The notes below the pieces were generated by a model. That model saw nothing but the letters and a program-made list of their open reading frames with translations. It had not been told where the DNA came from and searched no databases. This document shows positions 1-6,937 of a stretch of DNA of 7,038 nucleotides, piece after piece (position 1 is the stretch's first letter; each line of letters opens with the position of its first letter). The position numbers were made by a program, and so were the translations under genes. Location of the stretch: contig JANYDV010000282.1 in the NCBI GenBank assembly GCA_025363505.1, forward strand, positions 1 to 7,038, given 5' to 3'. The DNA is from Bacteroidota bacterium (lineage in GTDB: Bacteria > Bacteroidota > Ignavibacteria > Palsa-1295).

Positions 1-1345
1 GGCAGTGACCTATACGCCAACAATCGAACGTGCTGATACAGCATTAATCACTATTGCCTCCGATGATCCGGCTCTTGCTTCAAAACAAATTTTTGTAATT
101 GCTTCTGCCGGAAGCCCGAAGATGGCATTGCTTACCACTGATACGATCAGGTTTGGTGATGTTCGTGTCGGTTCTTCGGCGCAGAGCTTTGCATTGCAAG
201 TAAAAAATAACGGCACCTATGACTTGACGGTTCTCAGTATTACGCCTTCACCGTCAGTCTTTACTGTGGTCTCGAAACCGAATACTGTTTCGCCCAAAGC
301 TTCGGCTCAGGCAATCCTCAAGTTTGCACCCTCCGGTCCGGGCAAAGTTGTAGGAATGGCAATCATCAACGGGGACGATGGTAGCAACCCCAGCGATACG
401 ATCTATATGATCGGAAATGGCACGACATCATCGTTTGATGTACCAAGCGGAATTTTATTCGGCGATATGAAAGTCGGCGCGACTCGTGACTCATCGTTGT
501 GGTTAAAAAATCTTGGTTCGGCAGCACTAAAGATTGTGAAATATTCTTTAGCAAACCCCAACAACGGTTTTATATTGGCTGACACTGCGGCGCATACGAT
601 CAATGCGAAAGACAGCGTCAAGATAAAAGTCACCTTTAATGCATTCCAAGAGATAAATTATTCGGGGACGATTACGATCACGACCGATGAAATTTCCGGC
701 AACACTCGGACAATCGAACTCTCCGGTAGAGGGGTGAATTCTAAACTTACTCTTACCCCTTCGGCACTTGATTTTGGATCGGTTGATGTCGGTAAAACTT
801 CTACGAAGACCTTTGTCATTACCAATACCGGTACGGCGGCTTCGACGATCAATACGTTTGCACTTACCGGTTCGGGCGAGTTCAAACTTGATTCATCATA
901 TACCCCATTCACGATTGCACCAAGCGGATCAAAAACGATCTCCTTAACATTCACCGTTGTATCGGTTGGTTCAGCCGACGGCTCGCTTGCGATTACTGCT
1001 GCCGAGGGTTCGCCACTGCAAATACCATTGCATGGTGTTGGGCTTGATACAGCGAAGACTGCGGTACGAATGATTAGTGATATGATTCAATCAATCAATA
1101 TTATTCCGAATCCTGCACGTGAAAAAGCTACGCTACAATTAATGTTGAATCGGAATGCTTCTGACCTTCGGATTGAATTTTACGATGCCGCAGCTCACTT
1201 GATCGCGACGCAAGCCGTTGGGGAAGTGCCGATGGGCGAGCAGCAAATTGCGCTCCAATTGCCCAAGACGAGTGGTGTCGTGTTTATTCGAATCTCATCG
1301 GGCGGTAGTATTATTTCTACAGCTCAAATTGTGATCACTCGCTGA
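1..1345 (+). CDS. Partial (5' end missing) ASH/choice-of-anchor D repeat protein with T9SS type A sorting domain
   Basis: The reading frame is open to the left edge, so the GTG at position 5 is very probably an internal Val codon and the true start lies outside the window. Numbering residues from that GTG, the protein holds the tail of one repeat (about 1-36) and three full beta-rich repeats whose signature FG(D/S)xxVG begins at F50, F152 and F257. The 102-105 residue spacing, the following 'N-x-G' strand and the closing 'GxG' are typical of ASH/HYDIN-like (choice-of-anchor D) immunoglobulin-fold domains. From about 363 to the end there is a T9SS type A domain: IIPNPA at 366-371, a 'LRIEFYDAAAHLI' strand at 388-400, then 'GVVFIRI' and a final IVITR. 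Inferred role: large protein exported through the outer membrane by T9SS and either anchored at the surface or released; ligand unknown. Its own signal peptide is not visible. A strong terminator follows the TGA stop. Confidence 0.9.
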   Translation, partial: AVTYTPTIERADTALITIASDDPALASKQIFVIASAGSPKMALLTTDTIRFGDVRVGSSAQSFALQVKNNGTYDLTVLSITPSPSVFTVVSKPNTVSPKASAQAILKFAPSGPGKVVGMAIINGDDGSNPSDTIYMIGNGTTSSFDVPSGILFGDMKVGATRDSSLWLKNLGSAALKIVKYSLANPNNGFILADTAAHTINAKDSVKIKVTFNAFQEINYSGTITITTDEISGNTRTIELSGRGVNSKLTLTPSALDFGSVDVGKTSTKTFVITNTGTAASTINTFALTGSGEFKLDSSYTPFTIAPSGSKTISLTFTVVSVGSADGSLAITAAEGSPLQIPLHGVGLDTAKTAVRMISDMIQSINIIPNPAREKATLQLMLNRNASDLRIEFYDAAAHLIATQAVGEVPMGEQQIALQLPKTSGVVFIRISSGGSIISTAQIVITR

Positions 1346-1367
1346 TCCCTATATCACGACACAACCT

Positions 1368-1411
1368 GCAAAATGGCATTCTTTTCCTCAAAGGGTGCCG
1401 TTTTGCTTTTT
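1368..1411 (+). terminator. Rho-independent terminator after the ASH-repeat gene
   Basis: Positions 1368-1384 can pair with 1390-1406 in an uninterrupted 17-bp stem containing three G-U pairs (1374-1400, 1379-1395, 1380-1394), with a 5-base loop TCCTC and then five T residues at 1407-1411. It begins 22 bases after the stop at 1345 and separates the two T9SS cargo genes into different transcripts. The stem was worked out by eye. Confidence 0.85.
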
Positions 1412-1450
1412 AAAGAGAATTATCTCACTACATTTTGTGTCTAAGTTGTA

Positions 1451-2437
1451 ATGAAGCATATTGCAATACTATTAGCGATTCTATTTCTCATCCTCACGAA
1501 TGAACTTGTGGTTGCTCAAGGCTATCCTGTCTATTGTGGAGTTGGGTTTGATCTTAATCCATTACCACCCGATAAATCATCATCTAATTTATTAAAGTTT
1601 AAAAATAATGTCGAAGATGATTCTTGTGAATTACTATTTTTTAGAGCCGCTAATATTGCTCAGTTTGAGTATCGTAAGGGTTATGATTCATTGCGCTATG
1701 CGATCGAAACCTGCCCTAACTATTCATTGAGCTCATCCTACTTTAATCATATTAGTGGTGCCGTTTCTAATATGAGTAATGATACTGGTCGGTTTATAGA
1801 CTATCGTGAATGGTTGAAAAAAGTCTTATATCTTAATACGCAGAATTGGAGATATTATTGTGCTGATGTCCGGTCAATCATGTTCACAATGAATTACTTT
1901 CCCGGACGTGGTAATGACTACAACGGCTCAATAGCAATCCTGAAGTATGTAATTGAATCAGGGAAGTGTCCGAAAGAGTATTTTGCATTTTCCGATACCA
2001 CAATGACGTTGTGGGGAAATACACGTAAACACCAATATCAAAACTGGCATGACAGTGTTCGCGACTCGATCGCTACTCCGTTTGATACAACCCTTCCGTC
2101 GCTTGAGTCATTGAATTTACAGATACTCTTCGGTTTGGATCATGCTGTGCAGGAACACGAAGCAGTAGACCTCTCAGCGATACGTTTGTTTGAGGCTTCA
2201 CCGAATCCATTCCATACAACGGCTGAACTTCATTACCATTTGGGTTCAACGGCAGGACTGAAACTTCAGATATACGATGCGCTTGGGAAAGAAGTGTATA
2301 ACGACCCCATCGGCTTTAGATCGGCTGGTGACTATACGATCAAACTCAATACATCGTCATGGTCATCGGGCAGTTACTTCGCCCGCTTGTCGTCGCTGGC
2401 TGGTGGCGTCGTTTCAATAAAGCTCATTCGAGAATAA
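1451..2437 (+). CDS. Secreted protein of unknown function with T9SS type A sorting domain
   Basis: A complete 328-residue protein. Residues 1-22 form a Sec signal peptide (Lys2, hydrophobic core AILLAILFLIL, then VVA); cleavage is expected at A22|Q23. The body, about 23-240, is not a family I can name. It looks mostly helical, with Tyr/Trp-rich stretches around 115-150 that faintly recall TPR-like repeats, and has five Cys (29, 59, 88, 137, 173). Residues about 244-328 form a T9SS type A domain: SPNPF at 250-254, 'LQIYDALGKEVY' at 272-283, 'GDYTIKLN', 'SGSYFARL' and a final VSIKLIRE. The protein should therefore cross the inner membrane by Sec and the outer membrane by T9SS. The start is ATG, immediately followed by the signal peptide, with no Shine-Dalgarno. 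The body-coding DNA is much more A/T-rich than the sorting-domain DNA. Strong terminators flank the gene, so it is probably monocistronic. Confidence 0.9.
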   Translation: MKHIAILLAILFLILTNELVVAQGYPVYCGVGFDLNPLPPDKSSSNLLKFKNNVEDDSCELLFFRAANIAQFEYRKGYDSLRYAIETCPNYSLSSSYFNHISGAVSNMSNDTGRFIDYREWLKKVLYLNTQNWRYYCADVRSIMFTMNYFPGRGNDYNGSIAILKYVIESGKCPKEYFAFSDTTMTLWGNTRKHQYQNWHDSVRDSIATPFDTTLPSLESLNLQILFGLDHAVQEHEAVDLSAIRLFEASPNPFHTTAELHYHLGSTAGLKLQIYDALGKEVYNDPIGFRSAGDYTIKLNTSSWSSGSYFARLSSLAGGVVSIKLIRE

Positions 2438-2457
2438 AGCTAAATATTCTTTACCCG

Positions 2458-2496
2458 ATCCCCTAATGACCCACAGACATTAGGGGATTTTTTTTT
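2458..2496 (+). terminator. Rho-independent terminator after the second T9SS cargo gene
   Basis: A perfect 11-bp stem is formed by ATCCCCTAATG (2458-2468) and CATTAGGGGAT (2478-2488), with a 9-base loop. The T that closes the stem at 2488 begins a run of nine T residues ending at 2496. It starts 21 bases after the stop codon. Together with the upstream terminator it isolates the 1451-2437 gene. Confidence 0.95.
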
Positions 2497-2560
2497 GATA
2501 GCTCGTGTAGCGAACTGATTTTCGTGCCATACGTTTACAACCTATTCATTCTCTATCATT

Positions 2561-4195
2561 ATGCATCGTCGATCATTCTTAAAAGGGGCGCTTGCCGGCG
2601 GGGCACTTGCTCTGAGCGGATTGGATACTCGTTTTGCAAATGCTTCATCGTTAACGATGATTGATACAGGCGCGCTTGCCAAACCCTCCAAATCTCAACA
2701 AGATCTTGCTGATACTTTGATTGCCTATGCAAAGACGCTCGGCGCTACTTATTGCGACGTTCGCATATCGCGCTATGCCAGCCAGTCGGTCGGTGTTCGT
2801 GATCAGATCGTGACGGGCATCAGCGACTCCGATTCGTTTGGTATTGGTGTTCGTGTAATCAAAGATGGGACGTGGGGTTTCTCGGCAAATCGGATGGTTG
2901 ACGAACTCAATGGCAAACATTCGGTAGATGAAGCAGTACAAATGGCAAGTGCCAATTCAAAATTGCAATCAAGCCCGCTCGATCTTGCGCCGGTCGCGGC
3001 AGTGAGTGCGGAGTGGAAAACGCCGATCAAGAAAAATCCGTTTGAAGTGTCGTTCAAAGACCGCGCCGACTTAATGCTGAGCGTTCATGCTCTTGCACAA
3101 GGGGTGAGTATCGGCGGCAAGAAATTATTTATTCATTCAAACTTAAGTTGTGTTCGCGAAGAAAAATTCTTTGCTTCGAGCGAAGGTTCGAAAATTTGGC
3201 AAGAAGTTACTCGCATCGACCCTTCGACATGGGTTACTATAGCCGACCAAGCAAATAATCAATTTGCAAGTCGCGCATTATTTGTCCTTCCGCAAGGCAG
3301 AGGATATGAGTATGTCGAAGGCTATAATTATAAAGATGAAATCTTGCAAGCCGTAGCCGAAGCTACCGAGAAACTGACTGCGGCAAGTGTCGAAGCAGGT
3401 AAATATAATTTGATTTTGCATCCAACCCATTTGTGGCTCACGATTCACGAAAGCATCGGACACCCAACCGAGCTTGACCGAATTATGGGCTATGAAGCAA
3501 ACTTTGCCGGCACCAGTTTTGTCCGCAAGAAAGATCTTAATAGTCTCACCTACGGAAGCGACCACGTCAATGTCGTTGCTGATCGTACCCAAGAAGGCGG
3601 TCTTGCAACCGTTGGATATGATGATGATGGTGTAGCCTCAGAGTCGTATGATATAATTAAAGAAGGAAGATTAGTCGGCTTGCAAACAACTCGCGAACAA
3701 GCAAAGATGATCTCCGAAGAGAAATCCCGCGGACAGAGTTATGCCCAAGGATGGTGGAGCGTGCCATTCCAGCGTATGCCCAACGTAAGTTTGCAGCCAT
3801 TTTCAGGAAAACGCTCACTCGAAGACTTGATCAAAGATACCGAGAAGGGAATAATGATCAAAGGCAATTCTAGCTATTCGATCGATCATCAACGATATAA
3901 TTTCCAGTTTACAGGTCAAGTCGCCTACGAAGTAAAAGATGGGAAACTCGGACGAATGTTGCGCGATGTTGCTTATCAATCGAACACCACAGATTTTTGG
4001 GAAAATTGCGATGCGGTTTGTGATAAAACCGAGTATATGCTCGGTGGAGCTATGAACGATGGCAAAGGTGAGCCGATGCAATCAAACCCCGTAAGCCACG
4101 GATGCTCGCCGGCGCGATTTACGAAAATAAAAGTGATCAACACTCGTGCCCAATCGGCAAATGCCCGAACCAATATGCTCGACTATAACGAATAA
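2561..4195 (+). CDS. tldD: TldD-like zinc metalloprotease (TldD/PmbA family) with twin-arginine signal
   Basis: A 544-residue protein. It opens with a Tat signal: R3-R4-S-F-L-K, an Ala/Gly-rich hydrophobic stretch (9-21) and an ANA motif giving probable cleavage after A28. The mature part, about 516 residues, is somewhat longer than E. coli TldD (481). An N-terminal TldD/PmbA domain (about 45-270) is followed by the catalytic domain with the HExxxH motif H296-E297-S-I-G-H301, in which the two His bind zinc and Glu297 is the catalytic base. In the known family TldD and TldE form a heterodimer that cleaves unfolded peptides, for example maturing microcin B17 or degrading the antitoxin CcdA. The usual Cys-Gly-Lys segment near the C-terminus reads D500-G-K-G-E-P here, so the customary third zinc ligand may be replaced; Cys515 lies nearby in SHGCSPARF. 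The partner gene starts 10 bases downstream. The Tat signal suggests periplasmic action, unlike the cytosolic E. coli enzyme. The true physiological substrate is unknown. Confidence 0.93.
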   Translation: MHRRSFLKGALAGGALALSGLDTRFANASSLTMIDTGALAKPSKSQQDLADTLIAYAKTLGATYCDVRISRYASQSVGVRDQIVTGISDSDSFGIGVRVIKDGTWGFSANRMVDELNGKHSVDEAVQMASANSKLQSSPLDLAPVAAVSAEWKTPIKKNPFEVSFKDRADLMLSVHALAQGVSIGGKKLFIHSNLSCVREEKFFASSEGSKIWQEVTRIDPSTWVTIADQANNQFASRALFVLPQGRGYEYVEGYNYKDEILQAVAEATEKLTAASVEAGKYNLILHPTHLWLTIHESIGHPTELDRIMGYEANFAGTSFVRKKDLNSLTYGSDHVNVVADRTQEGGLATVGYDDDGVASESYDIIKEGRLVGLQTTREQAKMISEEKSRGQSYAQGWWSVPFQRMPNVSLQPFSGKRSLEDLIKDTEKGIMIKGNSSYSIDHQRYNFQFTGQVAYEVKDGKLGRMLRDVAYQSNTTDFWENCDAVCDKTEYMLGGAMNDGKGEPMQSNPVSHGCSPARFTKIKVINTRAQSANARTNMLDYNE

Positions 4196-4205
4196 TTTTA
4201 TTGCA

Positions 4206-5561
4206 ATGATAACAGGAATACTTTCCAGCGACGAACTCGAATCGCTCTCGAAAAAGATCGTAAAACTTTCGAAAGCCGATTGGTGCGAAGTGGGCATTGA
4301 TAGCTCGCAATCAGCGCATCTTCGTTATGCCGCAAATACGGTTTCGACCAGTGGCTCCACGACGAATACTTCTATCAGTATCACCGCCGCTTTTGGTAAA
4401 CGCGCAGGTTCGGTATCAACGAATGATCTTTCCGATAGCGGTCTTGCCTCGGCAATGGCACGTGCCGAAGAAATTGCTAAGCTCGCACCCGAGAACGAAG
4501 AACTGATGCCACCGCTTGAGAGCAAGCAATCGTATGCACGGTCTGCCCAATATGATGATTCGAGCGCGGATAGCTCATACACCGCTTCCGAACGTGCACG
4601 TATAGCTGAGCATGCGATCAAAGAAGCACGCGCAAGAAAATTTATTGCTGCAGGTTTCTTGCAAACTTCTGTGAGAAATTCAGCGTATCGTAATTCGAAA
4701 GGATTGTTCGTCGCCGATCAAAAAACACGCTCAACATTTTCGACGACGATGCGTAGCGAAGATGGTCATTCGAGCGGATGGAACAAACGAGCAAGCCACG
4801 CTATTGCTCGGCTCGATTCCGACCGTGCTATCCTCAGAGCCGCAGAGAAATGTGCCGCCTGGAAGGGTGCTGATGAAATGGACCCTGGGGTATATCGCAC
4901 CATTCTCGAACCAAGCGCCGCCGCTGATATTGTTCAGCAGTTTATTTGGTCGCTCGATGCGCGAAGTGCCGAGGAAGGCAGAAGTGCATTTTCAAGGGCA
5001 AATGGTGCTACTGCCATTGGCGAACAAATTGCCGCACCAAAAGTCCGAATTTTTTCCGATCCCAATCATCCTCTTGTCCCTGCCGGTATCTATGAAGGTG
5101 GAGGTATGCCGACCGGACAGATAGATTGGGTCAAAGAAGGGAAGCTCACAAACTTAATGCGTTCGCGTTTTTGGGCACAGAAAACAAATCAGAAGGCGGT
5201 CCCGGGACCTGCGAATATTATTATGGAAGGCGGTACACAGCTTCCCGAAGATTTTCTCTCAAATGTGAAAGAAGGATTGCTGATTACGAGCTTCTGGTAT
5301 ATTCGTGATGTTGACAATCAAACATTGTTAAAAACGGGGCTTACTCGTGATGGTGTGTATTGGGTCGAGAATGGCAAGATCAAACACGCTGTAAAAAACT
5401 TCCGCTGGAATGAGTCGCCTATTAATGTGCTCAAGAATATCGAAGACTCCTCGAAGCAAGTGGTCACTGCCCCACGCGACGGTGATGACTCGATGCCGAT
5501 GATGATACCAATGCTGCAAATAAGCGGATTCAATTTTTCATCGGTTTCTGACGCGGTATAG
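4206..5561 (+). CDS. tldE: TldE/PmbA-like partner subunit of the TldD protease
   Basis: I place the start at the ATG at 4206, giving 451 residues, close to E. coli TldE/PmbA (about 450) and 10 bases after the tldD stop. The frame stays open upstream (GTG 4146, ATG 4161), but those starts lie inside tldD and add a stretch that does not look like TldE. The family is recognised from the N-terminal domain (about 5-215), the C-terminal domain with 'EGGGMPTGQ' and 'TGLTRDGVYWVENGKI', and the ending 'MLQISGFNFSSVSDAV'. Lining up its YRTILEP segment (from Y230) with YNLILHP of the neighbouring TldD puts Q244, Q245 and S249 where TldD has His, Glu and His. The zinc site is therefore absent and this should be the non-catalytic subunit, as is usual for TldE. 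There is no Sec, Tat or lipoprotein signal, which is odd because its partner has a Tat signal. Probably translated from the tldD transcript. Confidence 0.9.
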   Translation: MITGILSSDELESLSKKIVKLSKADWCEVGIDSSQSAHLRYAANTVSTSGSTTNTSISITAAFGKRAGSVSTNDLSDSGLASAMARAEEIAKLAPENEELMPPLESKQSYARSAQYDDSSADSSYTASERARIAEHAIKEARARKFIAAGFLQTSVRNSAYRNSKGLFVADQKTRSTFSTTMRSEDGHSSGWNKRASHAIARLDSDRAILRAAEKCAAWKGADEMDPGVYRTILEPSAAADIVQQFIWSLDARSAEEGRSAFSRANGATAIGEQIAAPKVRIFSDPNHPLVPAGIYEGGGMPTGQIDWVKEGKLTNLMRSRFWAQKTNQKAVPGPANIIMEGGTQLPEDFLSNVKEGLLITSFWYIRDVDNQTLLKTGLTRDGVYWVENGKIKHAVKNFRWNESPINVLKNIEDSSKQVVTAPRDGDDSMPMMIPMLQISGFNFSSVSDAV

Positions 5562-5597
5562 TTTTTTCTAGTTTGAAGTTACAAAAGAATGAAAGAG

Positions 5598-5613
5598 GAT
5601 GTTTACGAACATC
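5598..5613. repeat. Inverted repeat GATGTT-TACG-AACATC upstream of the aminotransferase gene
   Basis: Perfect 6-bp arms (5598-5603 and 5608-5613) flank the four bases TACG. It sits 37 bases after the tldE stop and one base before a possible -7 promoter box. It could be an operator for a dimeric regulator of the aminotransferase gene. In RNA it could instead be a short UACG hairpin followed by GTATTTTT, acting as a weak terminator for the tldDE transcript. The sequence alone does not decide between these. Confidence 0.45.
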
Positions 5614-5614
5614 G

Positions 5615-5622
5615 TATTTTTG
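5615..5622 (+). promoter_or_regulatory. Possible Bacteroidota-type -7 promoter box for the aminotransferase gene
   Basis: TATTTTTG fits the TAnnTTTG consensus of the Bacteroidota housekeeping sigma factor and would place the transcription start near 5629, leaving a short A/T-rich leader of roughly 25 bases before the ATG at 5653. No clear TTG -33 element lies at the usual spacing, so the call rests on one short match. Confidence 0.35.
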
Positions 5623-5652
5623 CAGGGAATAAATTTTTAAGAATCATCTACG

Positions 5653-6813
5653 ATGCATATCGCCAACCGAATCCAGCGTTTAGGAACAGAGACTTCATTT
5701 GTAGTATTGCAGCGCGCTCGTGAACTCGAAGCGCAAGGAAAAGATATTATACATCTCGAAATCGGCGAGCCTGATTTTGATACTGCTCCGAATATCATCC
5801 GTGCCGCAAAAGAGGCACTCGATCAAGGCTTTACACATTACGGTCCTGCTCCGGGTTTGCCGGAGTTTCGTAAGGTCATAGCCGAAGTCGAAGGCAAACG
5901 CCGTTCGATGGAGTTTGATTTTAGCGAGGTCGTTGTCTGTCCTGGGGCGAAACCGGTGATGTTCTATGCAATAATGGCGGCAGTGGATCCGGGTGATGAA
6001 GTGATCTACCCAAACCCGGGATTCCCAATTTATGAAAGTTGTATCGAGCTCGCCGGAGGCATCGCTGTGCCCCTGGTATTAAAAGAAGAAAAAGGATTTC
6101 GTTTTGACATTGAAGATCTTAAAAGTCTGATTACCGCAAAAACGCGGATGCTCATCATCAACTCCCCACAAAATCCGACAGGTGGTATCCTCACACTCGA
6201 AGACCTCAAAGCCATCGCTGAGCTTGCCGTCAAGCATGATATTATTGTGTTGTCCGATGAGATATATGGGCGCGTAGTTTATGATGGTTTCGTCAATCAT
6301 ACCATCGCCGCACTACCCGGAATGCGCGAGCGCACGATTATTCTTGATGGTTTTTCGAAAACGTATGCAATGACTGGTTGGAGATTAGGCTTTGGCATTA
6401 TGCCTGCCGAATTCGCCGCCGTCTGTGCGAAGTTGCAAACCAACGTCCCGAGCTGTGCAACAAGTTTTGTACAACGAGCGGGTATGGAAGCTCTAACGGG
6501 ACCCCAAGAATGGGTGGACACGGTCGTTGCTGAGTTCAAACGTCGTCGAGATTTTATTGTTGATGCCCTCAATGACATTCCCGGTTTCAAGTGTCACAAA
6601 CCGCTCGGCGCATTTTACGTGTTTCCGAATATCACCGGCACCGGACTCGACTCAAGAACAATAGCCGATAAAATTCTTTATGAAGGAAATGTCGCTTGCC
6701 TATCGGGCACATCATTCGGCAAATACGGCGAGAATTATATCCGCTTCAGCTACGCTAACTCGATCGAGAACATCGAAAAGGCAATGGGACGGATTAAAAC
6801 ATTGTTCGCATAA
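5653..6813 (+). CDS. Pyridoxal phosphate-dependent aminotransferase, class I/II (aspartate aminotransferase-like)
   Basis: A 386-residue cytosolic enzyme of fold type I, normal length for the bacterial AspC-like subgroup. Visible hallmarks in order: 'GEPDFDTAP' (38-46), 'THYGPAPGLPEFR' (61-73), the NSPQNPTGG cofactor loop with N174, 'SDEIYG' with D202 (expected to bind the pyridine nitrogen) and Y205, 'DGFSKTYAMTGWRLGF' with Schiff-base Lys236 and Arg244 (phosphate binding), and 'YIRFSYA' with Arg364, which should hold the substrate alpha-carboxylate. Every key residue is present, so it should be active. It would move an amino group between an amino acid and a 2-oxo acid, often 2-oxoglutarate. 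Aspartate or alanine are likely donors, but the side-chain specificity cannot be read from sequence. The ATG start fits the family N-terminus ('RIQRLGTETSFVVLQRA'). A terminator follows and a possible own promoter precedes, so it is probably independent of tldDE. Confidence 0.95.
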   Translation: MHIANRIQRLGTETSFVVLQRARELEAQGKDIIHLEIGEPDFDTAPNIIRAAKEALDQGFTHYGPAPGLPEFRKVIAEVEGKRRSMEFDFSEVVVCPGAKPVMFYAIMAAVDPGDEVIYPNPGFPIYESCIELAGGIAVPLVLKEEKGFRFDIEDLKSLITAKTRMLIINSPQNPTGGILTLEDLKAIAELAVKHDIIVLSDEIYGRVVYDGFVNHTIAALPGMRERTIILDGFSKTYAMTGWRLGFGIMPAEFAAVCAKLQTNVPSCATSFVQRAGMEALTGPQEWVDTVVAEFKRRRDFIVDALNDIPGFKCHKPLGAFYVFPNITGTGLDSRTIADKILYEGNVACLSGTSFGKYGENYIRFSYANSIENIEKAMGRIKTLFA

Positions 6814-6835
6814 AAACTCATAGTCATATTTGTTG

Positions 6836-6865
6836 AAAGGGCGGTTATTAACCGTCCTTTTCTTT
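6836..6865 (+). terminator. Rho-independent terminator after the aminotransferase gene
   Basis: AAAGGGCGGTT (6836-6846) pairs with AACCGTCCTTT (6850-6860) in an 11-bp stem with one G-U pair (6841-6855) and a 3-base loop. The tail after the stem is TCTTT, so the U-tract is interrupted by a C. It begins 22 bases after the stop at 6813. Confidence 0.85.
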
Positions 6866-6937
6866 ATCTGCAAATCAAAGAAACAATCCCCGATGATCGG
6901 TGTTTCATTTCTTCTTGTCGTACACCCTAAAAATTTT

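Noticed and set aside
658..954. Minus-strand open frame of 98 codons opposite the ASH-repeat gene
   Set aside because: It lies wholly inside a well-supported gene, has no recognisable family and reads as a shadow of the repeats.
1085..1098. Short TCAA tandem repeat in the ASH-repeat gene
   Set aside because: Only three units, encodes ordinary Gln-Ser-Ile residues, and is not long enough for a likely phase-variation tract.
1429..1437. TACATTTTG as a promoter -7 box for the 1451 gene
   Set aside because: It has three instead of two bases between TA and TTTG, and the only upstream TTG (1403-1405) lies inside the terminator stem and 23 bases away. Too weak to annotate.
2530..2537. TACGTTTA as a -7 box for tldD
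   Set aside because: One mismatch to TAnnTTTG and no TTG element at a suitable distance upstream.
3278..3592. Minus-strand 104-codon frame opposite the TldD catalytic region
   Set aside because: Covers the complement of the HExxxH region, which is under strong coding constraint; no homology recognised.
4325..4621. Minus-strand open frame of 98 codons opposite tldE
   Set aside because: Shadow of tldE; Ala/Ser-rich composition follows from the complementary codons and there is no independent start signal.
4762..5124. Plus-strand 120-codon frame inside tldE
   Set aside because: Out-of-frame with a clear family member, lacks any recognisable motif, and overlapping genes of this size are unlikely.
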